Part shown: piece by piece, positions 1 through 9,000 of the stretch
How positions within the stretch are numbered: position 1 is the stretch's first letter
How the letters are laid out: every line of letters starts with the position of its first letter
Assembly (NCBI GenBank): GCA_938041695.1
Contig: CALISI010000044.1
Coordinates: forward strand, 1 to 26,911
Direction of reading: 5' to 3'
DNA: 26,911 nt
DNA from: an uncultured Actinomyces sp.
GTDB lineage: Bacteria; Actinomycetota; Actinomycetes; Actinomycetales; Actinomycetaceae
Program-made: the position numbers and the translations under genes
Notes under the pieces: model-generated
Told to the model about the DNA's origin: nothing
What the model saw: the letters and a program-made list of their open reading frames with translations, nothing else
Databases searched by the model: none

Positions 1-458
1 TGCTGATCGCCACGATGATCCCCCCGACCGTCCCGGTCCTCATCATCATCATGTCAGCACTGTCCTGGCTGGGCACATCCCGATTGATTCGAGGCGAGGC
101 CCTATCCCTGCGCACGCGCGAATACGTCGTCGCGATGCGCGGTATGGGCGGATCGATGCCCCGAGCGATTCGGACGCACATCGTGCGCAACACGATCGGC
201 ACCGTTATCGTCAACGCGACCTTCCAGGTCGCCGACGCCGTCCTCTACGTCGCCTACCTGTCGTTCCTCGGCCTGGGCGCGCAGCCTCCCGCCACTGACT
301 GGGGAGCCATGCTCTCCAACAGCCAGTCGCACGTCTACTCGGGCAACTGGTGGCTGCTCTACCCGCCGGGCGTCCTCATCATCCTCCTGGTCCTGTCGTT
401 CAACTTCATCGGCGACGGCCTGCGTGACGCCTTCGAAGTTCGACTGCGCAAGAGGTGA
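1..458 (+). CDS. Peptide/nickel-type ABC transporter permease, C-terminal part (5' end outside window)
   Basis: This is the inner-membrane permease subunit of a DppC/OppC-type importer, and the reading frame is open to the window edge. The visible part has the EAA loop that docks the ATPase (REYVVAMRGMGG followed by the conserved R-x-x-x-R-N stretch), then the typical FLGLGAQPPATDWGAML segment and a last hydrophobic helix before a basic tail. These are hallmarks of the second permease of dipeptide/oligopeptide/nickel systems. It lies 10 bases before the ATPase gene, whose ribosome site (AGAGGTGAG) sits in the end of this gene, so the two are an operon and probably translationally coupled. The substrate cannot be told from this fragment. 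The first Met in the window is internal, not a start. Confidence 0.9.
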   Translation, partial: LIATMIPPTVPVLIIIMSALSWLGTSRLIRGEALSLRTREYVVAMRGMGGSMPRAIRTHIVRNTIGTVIVNATFQVADAVLYVAYLSFLGLGAQPPATDWGAMLSNSQSHVYSGNWWLLYPPGVLIILLVLSFNFIGDGLRDAFEVRLRKR

Positions 459-468
459 GCACTGAACT

Positions 469-2520
469 ATGAATACTCCACTCCTTCAGATCAAAGATCT
501 GCACACCGACATTGAGATCCGTTCCGGCGTGGTCCGCGCCCTCTCCGGCGTCGATCTGCACGTGAACCCCGGCGAAACCCTCGGCATCGTGGGCGAATCC
601 GGCTCAGGCAAGACCATGACCGCCCTGTCTCTCATGGGGCTCCTGCCCCAGGGCGGAAAGGTCTCCTCCGGGTCGATCATCCTCGACGGACAGGACCTCA
701 CCCAGCTGCCGCTCAAGGAGAAGCGCAAGCTGCGCGGCACCAAGGTCGGCATGATCTTCCAGGATCCACTCACCTCCCTGAACCCGACCATGAAGATCGG
801 CCTTCAGGTGTGCGAACCGCTGCGCGTGCACGAGGGCCTGTCGAAGAAGGAAGCTCTCGAACGCGCCGTCGAGATCCTCAAGCGCGTTGGTATGCCTCGT
901 CCCGAGGTCGTTATCAACAACTACCCGCACCAGCTCTCGGGCGGTATGCGTCAGCGCGTCATGATCGCCATGGCCCTCGTGTGCAAGCCGCGCATCCTCA
1001 TCGCGGACGAGCCCACGACGGCCCTGGACGTGACGACGCAGATGCAGATCCTCGACCTCATCGACGAGCTGCGCGACGAATACAAGATGGGCGTCATCCT
1101 CATCACCCACGACCTGGGTGTTGTGGCCGGTCACACCGATCGCGTTGCCGTCATGTACGCCGGACGCATCGTTGAAACCGCACCGACGAAGACACTGTTC
1201 ACCGAGCCAAAGCACCGCTACACGAGCTCGCTCATGGCAGCCCTGCCCGAGCGCGCCCTCGCAGCCGGCACCAAGCTCTTCTCCATCCCCGGCGCTCCCC
1301 CATCGCTGACCAACCTGCCGGTAGGCTGCCGCTTCGCAGCCCGCTGCCTGTGGGCCACCGACGAGTGCCGCGCGGGCTACCCGGACCTGAGCGGCGACGA
1401 GACCCACACCTTCTCCTGCTTCCACCCGGTCCAGGAAGGAGACGAGTCTCCCGCAGTCCTCCAGGGCAAGCTGGATTCCAACAAGACCGACCGTGCGGCC
1501 GCGGACGTCCCGCAGATCTCCCACGAAACACTACTCGACGTCAAGGAGGCTTCGCGCGAGTACGAGTCGGCCGGATCGGGCTTCTTCAAGCGCGAGAAGG
1601 GCGTCGTCTCCGCCGTCGACCGCGTCTCCATCACGGTGAAGAAGGGCGAGACCTACGGCCTCGTCGGCGAGTCCGGCTGCGGTAAGTCCACCGTCGGCCG
1701 ACTCATCGCCGGCCTCGAGCCGCCCTCGGGTGGCGCCATCGAACTCGATGGACGCGACCTGGCCACGCTCAAGGGACGCGACGCCGTACGCATCCACCGC
1801 GACGTGCAGATGATGTTCCAGGACTCCTACGCGGCGATGGACCCGCGCATGCGCATCGACCAGATCCTGGCCGAGCCCATGAGCATCCAGAAGACCGGCA
1901 ACGCTCGCCAGATCGCCGAGCGCATCATGGAGATCCTCGAACAGGTCGGCCTGACCGAAGAGATCCTCGACCGCTACCCGCACGAATTCTCGGGCGGACA
2001 GCTCCAGCGCATCGGCTTCGCCCGTTCGCTGACCCTCGCGCCCGACCTCATCGTGGCGGACGAGCCCGTTTCCGCGCTTGACGTCTCCGTCCAGGCACAG
2101 GTCCTCAACCTCATGAAGGACCTGCAGCAGGAACTGGGCCTGTCCTACCTGTTCATCAGCCACGACCTTGCCGTCGTCCAGTACATGGCGGACCGCATCG
2201 GCGTCATGTACCTGGGCCGCATCGTCGAGGAGGGCCCAGCTTCCGAGGTCGTCAAGAACCCGAAGCACCCCTACACGAAGGCGCTCATCGACTCGATTCC
2301 CGTGCCCGACCCGGAGTTCAAGCACGACGAGAGTGCCATCAAGCTCACCGGCGAGCCGCCGAGCGCCGTCAACCCGCCTGAGGGTTGCCGCTTCCGCCCG
2401 CGTTGCCCGTTTGCGGGCGAGGAGTGCAAGGTGCAGCCCATGCTCACGGATGAGACGCACCGCGTGGCCTGCCACCACCCGCTCCTGTCACTGAGCGTGA
2501 AGGAAAAGGTGGACGCCTGA
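469..2520 (+). CDS. Two-domain ABC transporter ATPase (DppD-DppF-type fusion), peptide/nickel importer
   Basis: This 683-residue cytoplasmic ATPase powers the importer whose permease precedes it. Two complete nucleotide-binding domains lie in tandem. The first has Walker A GESGSGKT at residues 42-49, signature LSGGMRQR near 156-163 and Walker B ILIADEP near 176-182. The second has Walker A GESGCGKS at 400-407, signature FSGGQLQR at 507-514 and Walker B LIVADEP at 527-533. Each domain ends in the Cys-containing oligopeptide-transporter extension (GCRFAARC and GCRFRPRC), which is typical of Dpp/Opp ATPases. Many bacteria use two separate proteins (DppD and DppF); the fused form is common in actinobacteria. 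The start ATG is supported by AGAGGTGAG upstream. A strong hairpin follows the stop, so this is the last gene of the operon. Confidence 0.95.
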   Translation: MNTPLLQIKDLHTDIEIRSGVVRALSGVDLHVNPGETLGIVGESGSGKTMTALSLMGLLPQGGKVSSGSIILDGQDLTQLPLKEKRKLRGTKVGMIFQDPLTSLNPTMKIGLQVCEPLRVHEGLSKKEALERAVEILKRVGMPRPEVVINNYPHQLSGGMRQRVMIAMALVCKPRILIADEPTTALDVTTQMQILDLIDELRDEYKMGVILITHDLGVVAGHTDRVAVMYAGRIVETAPTKTLFTEPKHRYTSSLMAALPERALAAGTKLFSIPGAPPSLTNLPVGCRFAARCLWATDECRAGYPDLSGDETHTFSCFHPVQEGDESPAVLQGKLDSNKTDRAAADVPQISHETLLDVKEASREYESAGSGFFKREKGVVSAVDRVSITVKKGETYGLVGESGCGKSTVGRLIAGLEPPSGGAIELDGRDLATLKGRDAVRIHRDVQMMFQDSYAAMDPRMRIDQILAEPMSIQKTGNARQIAERIMEILEQVGLTEEILDRYPHEFSGGQLQRIGFARSLTLAPDLIVADEPVSALDVSVQAQVLNLMKDLQQELGLSYLFISHDLAVVQYMADRIGVMYLGRIVEEGPASEVVKNPKHPYTKALIDSIPVPDPEFKHDESAIKLTGEPPSAVNPPEGCRFRPRCPFAGEECKVQPMLTDETHRVACHHPLLSLSVKEKVDA

Positions 2521-2546
2521 CACATACGTTCATGCGAGCTCCAAGC

Positions 2547-2582
2547 GGTGCCCTCGGCCTGAGTCATCAGGCCGGGGGCACC
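2547..2582 (+). terminator. Hairpin terminator after the ABC importer operon
   Basis: A 16-base arm (GGTGCCCTCGGCCTGA) pairs with its complement across a four-base loop, with one G-T wobble, 26 bases after the ATPase stop. There is no run of T, as is common in high-GC actinobacteria. Confidence 0.75.
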
Positions 2583-2676
2583 GTCATGCGCGGAACCGAA
2601 ACCATCCGGTTCCAACGGCCACGAGCACGCCGGGGCGCCACTGCCCATCGCGGCGGCATCATGGCCACAAAGACGC

Positions 2677-2710
2677 GTGTGGGGCGCGACCACGCGGTCA
2701 CGCCCCACAC
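2677..2710 (-). terminator. Hairpin terminator after the HU gene
   Basis: GTGTGGGGCG pairs with CGCCCCACAC, and an inner GACC/GGTC pair extends the helix. It starts 20 bases past the HU stop on the minus strand. It could also act on read-through from the opposite operon. Confidence 0.7.
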
Positions 2711-2730
2711 ACTTCGCTGTCGTCAGCGCG

Positions 2731-3012
2731 TCACTTGGAGACGGCCTTCTTCAGGGTGGAGCCAGCGGAGAGCTTGACGCCGTAGCCAGCGGGGATCTTG
2801 ATCTCTTCGCCGGTGCGGGGGTTGCGGCCGGTGCGGGCGGCGCGCTCAACACGCTCGACCGAGAGCAGGCCGGTGACCTTGACGGCCTCGCCCTTAGCCA
2901 GGGACTCAACGAGGACGGCCTGGAAGGCAGCCAGGGCCTCGTCGGCCTTCGCCTTGGTCAGGTCGGCACGTTCGGCAATCTGAGCGACAAGCTCGGTACG
3001 GTTCACGGACAT
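2731..3012 (-). CDS. hup: HU-family DNA-binding protein
   Basis: This 93-residue nucleoid protein forms a dimer that bends DNA. The sequence follows the family from end to end: an N-terminal helical region (MSVNRTELVAQIAERADLTK), the central GEAVKVTGLLSVERVERAARTGRNP segment, and the DNA-gripping beta arm with the intercalating proline at about residue 65 in GRNPRTGEE. It ends shortly after the arm, so it lacks the long Lys/Ala-rich tail that mycobacterial and streptomycete HU/HupS proteins carry. The start is supported by GAGGT a few bases before the ATG. It stands alone, converging on the ABC operon. The upstream region is AT-rich with several inverted repeats, which may reflect regulation, although no operator is identified. 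Confidence 0.96.
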   Translation of the reverse strand: MSVNRTELVAQIAERADLTKAKADEALAAFQAVLVESLAKGEAVKVTGLLSVERVERAARTGRNPRTGEEIKIPAGYGVKLSAGSTLKKAVSK

Positions 3013-3606
3013 TGAGAAACCTCATTCCTGTTCGTTCTTGGTTACCACTTTCGTGGCCACGAATGACACACTACGAAATCTTCGACGATTTCGCCGACTT
3101 TAGGGCAAGATTTCGCGGATTTCACGAAAAATTTTCGTTTTTTTGCCCAAAAAACCGTCAATTCTGTGCCTCAGGTCACCCAAACTTGCCGAATGGTTGT
3201 TATTTCACCACCTTCAAATGCGGTGTCACGGGCACGTTTCCCAGTAACAGGAATGCCTCCCACAACCGAGGGCAGACCTCTCTCATAACACCTGACAAAC
3301 ATCGATGGCCAATCGCTCCCCGAGGACATCCGCACGTCCCCCGCTTCACACCCCATCGTTCACGAAGCGAGACGGAAACCAACGACAGGTGACGACTAAG
3401 TCCACCACCTCACAACCATCAACGGAGGGACAAAACGCGACACTTCAACCCCGACCTCCAACAACTCGCCCACGTCACACCTCCCACGACAAGGAGAAAC
3501 AAGATATAACTCGCCACACTTTTTAAATAACTCGTAAAAACTGCTGCCCGATCACAGAGAATGGATGCGTCCCTTCAACACTTGGATAAAGGTCCAGGAG
3601 ACACAG
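3013..3606. promoter_or_regulatory. Divergent intergenic region between hup and the NCS2 permease
   Basis: About 590 bases carry no convincing gene and have clearly lower GC than the flanks. Near hup there are three inverted repeats: a perfect 14-base palindrome TTCGTGGCCACGAA (3050-3063), CGAAATC/GATTTCG around a six-base loop (3074-3093), and CGAAAA/TTTTCG around one base (3125-3137), the last followed by a run of T. The part near the permease holds TATAAC (3505-3510) and other AT-rich stretches that could be promoter elements. Both promoters must lie here, but no -35/-10 pair is clear enough to assign. Confidence 0.5.
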
Positions 3607-5547
3607 ATGGCATCAAGCCCCTCGTCCGCTCCCCACCCCGTCGATCAAATTCCTCCCTTTGGAAAACTCACCATTCTGGGCATCCAACACGTCCTCGCGT
3701 TCTACGCGGGCGCTGTGGTCGTCCCCCTCGTTATCGCTTCCGGGCTCGGACTCGATAAACACACGCTGGTCCACCTCATCAACGCGGACCTGCTCACCTG
3801 TGGCATCGCCACCATCATCCAGTCGGCCGGCATCGGCCGTTTCATCGGCGTGAAGCTCCCCCTCATTCAGGGCGTCACCTTCACCGCCGTCTCACCCCTC
3901 ATCGCGATCGGCGCGGCAGCCACGCCCGCCGGCGCGGACCCCAGGACCGGCCTGGCCACCATGTACGGCTCCATCATCGCCGTCGGCCTCATCGTCTTCC
4001 TGGTCGCACCCTTCTTTGCAAAGCTCCTGCGCTTCTTCCCACCGATCGTCACGGGCACTCTCCTGACGGTCATGGGCACGACACTCCTGTCCGTCTCCGC
4101 CGGAGACATCGTCGCCTGGGCCGATAAGGCGGCTGATGATGCAGCGAAGACGGCCTCGACGTACGAGGCTCTCGGCCTCGCATTCGGCACGATCGCGATC
4201 ATCATCATCATTCAGCGCCTCTTCAAGGGCTTCATGGGAACGCTCTCCGTCCTCCTCGCGCTGCTGATCATGACGGCCGTCGCCTTCGCCATAGGCAAGA
4301 CCGACTTCTCCGGCGTCGGTGAGGCCAGCTGGGTCGCCATTACACCCCCCTTCTACTTCGGCATCCCGAAGTTCTCACTGACGGCAATCATCGCCATGAT
4401 CATCGTCATGGCGGTCACCGCCGTGGAGACCACCGGCGACGTCTTCGCCACCGGCGAGGTCGTGGGCAAGCGCATTGCCCCGCGCGACATCGCAAACGCC
4501 CTGCGCGCCGACGGCCTGTCCACCCTGCTGGGCGGCGTCCTCAACTCCTTCCCCTACACCTGTTTCGCGCAGAACGTCGGCCTCGTGCGCCTCACCCGCG
4601 TGAAGTCCCGCTGGGTCGTGACCGCAGCGGGTGTCTTCATGATCATCCTCGGCCTGCTGCCCAAGGCGGCGGCCATCGTCGCGGCGATTCCGCAGCCCGT
4701 CATCGGCGGCGCGTCCCTGGCGATGTTCGCGAACGTCGCGGTTGTTGGCATCCAGACCCTCTCGAAGGTGGATCTACGAGACAATCGCAACGCAGTCATC
4801 GTCTCTACGTCGATCGGCCTTGCCCTCCTCGTGACGCTGAAGCCCGGTATTGTCACGGTCATGCCTTCCTGGCTGCAGATCATCTTCGGTTCCGGCGTCA
4901 CCATCGGCTCGCTGACGGCCATCATCTTGAACCTCCTTTTCTTCCACATCGGACGCCCCGCCTCGCCGGACGTGGCCGTGGTGGATGGCAAGAAGATCAA
5001 CCTGGACGACGTGAACGCGATGGATCGCGACCAGTTCGTGGCGACCTTCTCGTCGATGTTCTCCTCGCACACGTGGCCGGTCGAGCGCGCCTGGGAGTCC
5101 CGTCCTTTCGCTTCCGTGTCCGAGCTGCGTTCCTCCTTCGAGGACGCGGTCCTGGCGGCCTCCCCCGAGGAGGCCGAGGAGCTCATCGCTTCCTACACGG
5201 ACGTCGTCTCCCTGGTCCTCGACGGCGCGGGCGACGAGCAGGCGAGCTCGGATACCTCGTCCCTGTCCGTGGGCAAGGTGTCCTCCGAGGAAGCCGAGGA
5301 GCTGCGCGCTCTGGCTGCCGCCTACCGCGAGAAGTTCAATCGTCCGCTGGTCATCTGCGTGGACAACGTGGTGGACCGCAAGCACCTGCTGTCCTCGGGC
5401 TGGCGCCGCGTCGAGCACTCCCCTGCTCGCGAGGCTCGCTTCGCCCTCGGCGAGGTCATCGACATCGCCGACCTGCGCTTCGATCAGCTGGTCGCCGACG
5501 CGAACCCCATGCGCGCAGCGTGGGACGCTGGTTTTGAGCGCCTCTGA
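3607..5547 (+). CDS. NCS2 xanthine/uric-acid-type permease fused to a C-terminal UraD-like (OHCU decarboxylase) domain
   Basis: This membrane nucleobase:cation symporter is 646 residues from the ATG at 3607, chosen because AGGAG lies six bases before it; an in-frame ATG at 3565 lacks such a site. Residues 20-460 form the NCS2 transporter. They include the QH pair at 27-28 (IQHVLAFYAG), the transmembrane Glu274 in AVETTGD, and the signature QNVGLVRLTR at 322-331, which matches the xanthine/urate branch rather than the uracil branch. From about residue 475 a soluble domain resembles OHCU decarboxylase, the last step of urate breakdown to allantoin: HTWPVERAWESRPF (from His488), YREKFNRPLVICV, and the closing EVIDIADLRFDQLV. 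The family's HPDLA motif, which holds the catalytic His, reads SYTDV here (Tyr530). A Glu-Gln pair exists at 544-545, but its alignment to the catalytic Glu is uncertain. A strong terminator follows. No other urate-degradation gene is in the window. Confidence 0.88.
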   Translation: MASSPSSAPHPVDQIPPFGKLTILGIQHVLAFYAGAVVVPLVIASGLGLDKHTLVHLINADLLTCGIATIIQSAGIGRFIGVKLPLIQGVTFTAVSPLIAIGAAATPAGADPRTGLATMYGSIIAVGLIVFLVAPFFAKLLRFFPPIVTGTLLTVMGTTLLSVSAGDIVAWADKAADDAAKTASTYEALGLAFGTIAIIIIIQRLFKGFMGTLSVLLALLIMTAVAFAIGKTDFSGVGEASWVAITPPFYFGIPKFSLTAIIAMIIVMAVTAVETTGDVFATGEVVGKRIAPRDIANALRADGLSTLLGGVLNSFPYTCFAQNVGLVRLTRVKSRWVVTAAGVFMIILGLLPKAAAIVAAIPQPVIGGASLAMFANVAVVGIQTLSKVDLRDNRNAVIVSTSIGLALLVTLKPGIVTVMPSWLQIIFGSGVTIGSLTAIILNLLFFHIGRPASPDVAVVDGKKINLDDVNAMDRDQFVATFSSMFSSHTWPVERAWESRPFASVSELRSSFEDAVLAASPEEAEELIASYTDVVSLVLDGAGDEQASSDTSSLSVGKVSSEEAEELRALAAAYREKFNRPLVICVDNVVDRKHLLSSGWRRVEHSPAREARFALGEVIDIADLRFDQLVADANPMRAAWDAGFERL

Positions 5548-5575
5548 GTAGCACTCGGGTCTCCAACTGACGAGG

Positions 5576-5617
5576 CCGGGGCGCGTCGGGCGATATGCCT
5601 GGCGCGCCCCGGTTTTT
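5576..5617 (+). terminator. Rho-independent terminator after the permease
   Basis: CCGGGGCGCG pairs with CGCGCCCCGG and is followed directly by five T, 28 bases after the permease stop. This is the most canonical terminator in the window. Confidence 0.9.
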
Positions 5618-5778
5618 CGTGCCCAGCACAGCCCGCAGCGCAAACTCCTCACCACACTCCGTACTACAGACCCATCATGAAAAACACCACCGCACACACT
5701 CAGCTGCACAGACGACGAAGCCACCGCCAACACGTCACGCTCTTCGCCCGCAGTTCCCACGAGTCGCTCCAGATGCAG

Positions 5779-5920
5779 ATACGCCGAGGGGCCGACCTGA
5801 CGGTCGACCCCTCGGCGTATCCCATCAACACAGTGCAAGTAGTCCCAGTAAGCTCCTCAGCATGTCTCTCGTCGGCATTACCCGAGCCCGAGTGGCCCGT
5901 GCCGTATTCCCTTGTGATGA
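5779..5920 (-). ncRNA. Candidate structured small RNA, copy 1
   Basis: This is one of two diverged copies of an element of about 200 bp; the full repeat spans 5779-5984, matches 10150-10356, and is roughly 80% identical by hand alignment. Read on the minus strand, it has a -10-like TACAGT (5931-5926) and a predicted RNA of about 140 nt. The RNA has a closing helix (CAUCACA with UGUUGAUG, one bulge), a hairpin (CGGCA outer arm, GGGCC/GGCUC inner helix), and a final 19-base-pair hairpin with a four-base loop (5820-5779) that looks like a terminator, although no U tract follows. Two helix positions pair as G-U on the minus strand but would be A-C mismatches on the plus strand, which sets the orientation. 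It lies beyond the terminator of the downstream-ending protease and has no minus-strand gene after it, so a trans-acting RNA fits better than a leader. Confidence 0.62.
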
Positions 5921-6013
5921 CACCTACTGTAAGAGGCCAACCTTGCGACAACGGCAAGGGCAGCTGAGAAATCCCTGGGATTTTGACCCCGCAGATAATT
6001 GGGAGCACAACGA

Positions 6014-6045
6014 GTGTGCGCCCCCGGTCTGCCGGGGGCGCACAC
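6014..6045 (-). terminator. Hairpin terminator after protease 1
   Basis: A perfect 14-base inverted repeat (GTGTGCGCCCCCGG and its complement) with a four-base loop lies 35 bases past the stop of the first subtilase. There is no T run. Confidence 0.8.
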
Positions 6046-6079
6046 GACCTCGTACGAGCTCAATGCCTCGCGTCAGGCA

Positions 6080-9000
6080 TCAGCCGTTCCACTGGCCATT
6101 CTCGGCGAAGTAGTACCACTTCCAGCCGATCCAGTGCCCGCCGGTATACATCGCACCCGAATCAGTGCTCAAGTAATACCAGGCACCCCGATCCTGCACC
6201 CACCCGGTCATGAGCGCACCACTCGGAGCCATGAAATACCAGGACGACCCATCCTTGACCCAACCAATCGCCATCGCACCACTACCAGGCATCAGGTAGT
6301 ACCAGGTCAGACCGTCAAGCAACCAACCCGTGCGCATGCGACCAGACGCCGGATCCAGGTAGTACCAAGAACCACCATCCTTGACCCAGCCACTCGCCTG
6401 AGCACCCGACGCGTCATGGTAGAACCACGCGCCATCCTCACTCACCCAGCCAGTACGCATGTAGCCATCCGCACCGAAGCGATACGTCGAATTGCCGATC
6501 TGCACCGTCTGGCTCGCCGGATAGGTCCCATCCGCATAGCGATACCACCAACCAACAGAATCCTTGATCCACGCCCCACCCTGAGGCGTAGGAGCCGGGG
6601 TCGGCTCAGGAGCAGGATCGGGCGTGGGAGCAGGCGCCGGGTCACCCTGGAGGCGAACCTCCTGCTTCACGGGGTTGACGCCCCAGTCCCAGGCGTACAG
6701 GTAGGGGGTCACCGGGGCCTCGTCGGTGCGTCCCTGCTTCGCCCACGCGCTCGTAAGCTCCGAGACGGGCACGTCGAAGTGGTAGCGGTGCGTGCCGTCG
6801 GCCAGGATCTCACCGTCGTCTTCGAGGAGCTTGCGATAGTACCACGCACCGTCGGCGTCCTCGTGGAAGTCGATGCCGGCCACGGGCGAGGCGTCGGTGA
6901 CATCGAAGGATACGGTGCGGGCATCGCCCTCACCGCTCACCGTCAGGTTGGAGATGACGGGTGCGTTCGTGTCCAGCGTGAACTCGTAGCTCATCTGCTG
7001 AGTCAGCGAGGACGGGCCGTCCGTCGCGGCCTCAATCGTCAGGGTGTAGCGACCGTCGGGCAGCGCGTTACCCGATTCATCAAACCCATCGAAGAAGGGT
7101 TCCTCACCGGAAAACTCGCCCGGCTTCATCCAGCCGGTCTCGAGGTCGTAGAGGGACTTGCGCACGCGGTTGATCATGTAGGAGCGCACAGACTGACCCG
7201 CGGAGTTGCGGTAGGTGAGCGTCATCGAGGGGACGGAGCGCAGCATGCCGGTCATCGGCGCGATCTTGTCGGGGGCACCCGCCCACTTGGCGCGCGAGGT
7301 GATGAGGCGCTGTGTGTTGATCGTCGTGACCAGGTTCGAGTCCTGCTTGTCTGAGAGCGGGTTGAGCGCGCCCAGCGGGATGGACGAGTGCGCGTTGACC
7401 AGCGCGGAACGGTAGGCGTGCACGGGCGTCGTCTCGTCATCCGACCACTTGCCGTCGAAGACGCTGGGGGCACCCCAAGAGCCGTAGAAGCCCAGGTAGG
7501 GGACGGTCAGGCTCGGCGTCCCGTCCTCGCTCGTGAAGGTCACGGCGCCGTCGATGAAGGTTCCCTTGGGCGTGTTCGCCGAGGCGAAGGCCACGAACTC
7601 GGACTCGGGGGTCACCGCGACGCTCACGGTGGCGGTCGACTTTGCGGGGACCGTGATCTGCTGGGCGTCCCCGGCCTCGGACACGCCATCACCGGAGAAG
7701 GACAGCGAGATGCCCGCGCCCGCCCAGTTCTGCGAGTGCTCGAGGAAGATGCCTTCCTCGACCATTTCGGAGAGCGCCTGGCCACCGAGCGTGTAGGTGT
7801 GGGCGGCGTCGGAGAGGTTGGTCAGGCGCACCTGGAAGGTCCAGCCGTTCGTCCCGTCGCCGAGGTCGGCCTTGGGGCGGGAGGTATCGGCGGCTCCGAC
7901 GACGGTCGGGTAGATGGTCGCGGTGGTGGCAGCGACCGCGTCAACGGCACCCGCACCGACCTTGCGCGGCGAGTAGTAGGTGCCGTCCCCCAGCTCAACG
8001 TCGATGAGCGGGTGGGCGGTACCCATGAGGAGGTTGGTGACGACGGCGTTCTTCTCCTTGGCGCTCATGCCGGAGAATGCGGGGTCACCCGCGATGCGCT
8101 GGCGCACGAGCGCGCTGATGCCGGCAACCTGCGGGGAAGCCATCGAGGTGCCCGACAGGCGCTGGTACTCGTTGCCGAGGTACGCGGACATGATGTCGCC
8201 GCCGGGGGCCGCGATTTCGGGCTTGAGCGTCAGGTCGGGGGCCACGCCCCACGCGGAGAACTCCGAGGCCGTCGGGTTGTTCGAGGCCAGCACGATGCCG
8301 GAGTGCGTGACGGTCAGGTACACGTCCGCGCCGCCCCCGGCGGCCAGCGCCTTGCGGATCGCCTCGCCGTCCTGCTTGGTGATGGTCACCGTGGGCATCG
8401 AGGTCGTGGCGCCCAGGATCGACTGGTAGGGCGTGGTCGAGTCGTCGGTGTCGGCGATCATGAGGGCCGCGGGCGTTGACGGGAAGCCTGTCAGGTACGA
8501 GGCCTTGAGTTCGTCGGTCATTGCCGTGCCGGTCCGGGTGTCGGTGCCGCCCTTGTCTTCGAGGACGATCGCGTCAGCAAGGCTCAGTCGGTTGGCGCCC
8601 GCGTACTTGTCGAGCTCGCCGCCGCCCGCGCCGGCATCGACGACGCGGTAGCTCTTCTCGGGGATGTCACGCAGGCCGCGCACGGCCTCTCCCTGACCGT
8701 CGAGCGCGGCGCGGTAGGCGATCTTTCGGTCCCCCAGGGTCACGTAGGGCAGGGCCTCCTGATTGTCGACCGAGGCGACGGCCAGCGTGGACTTGTAGGA
8801 GGCGGGTTCGCCGAGCGTGCCCGTGTCGGGGTCGGTCGCGAACGGCTTGTTCTGGCCGCTGTTGTTGCCGTACGCGTTGGAGAATGCGTTGCCCGAAGCG
8901 GCGTTGACGCTGATTCCCGCGTTGGTCAATGCTTCGTAGACGCCCGCGAAGACGCTGCCAGCGTCGCTGCTCATGCCGGCGTCGTCACCGAGGGAGAGGT

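Noticed and set aside
5779..5984. Insertion-sequence remnant as the explanation of the duplicated element
   Set aside because: No transposase fragment, terminal inverted repeats or target duplication is seen, and the compensatory changes point to a conserved RNA. The idea cannot be fully excluded without searches.
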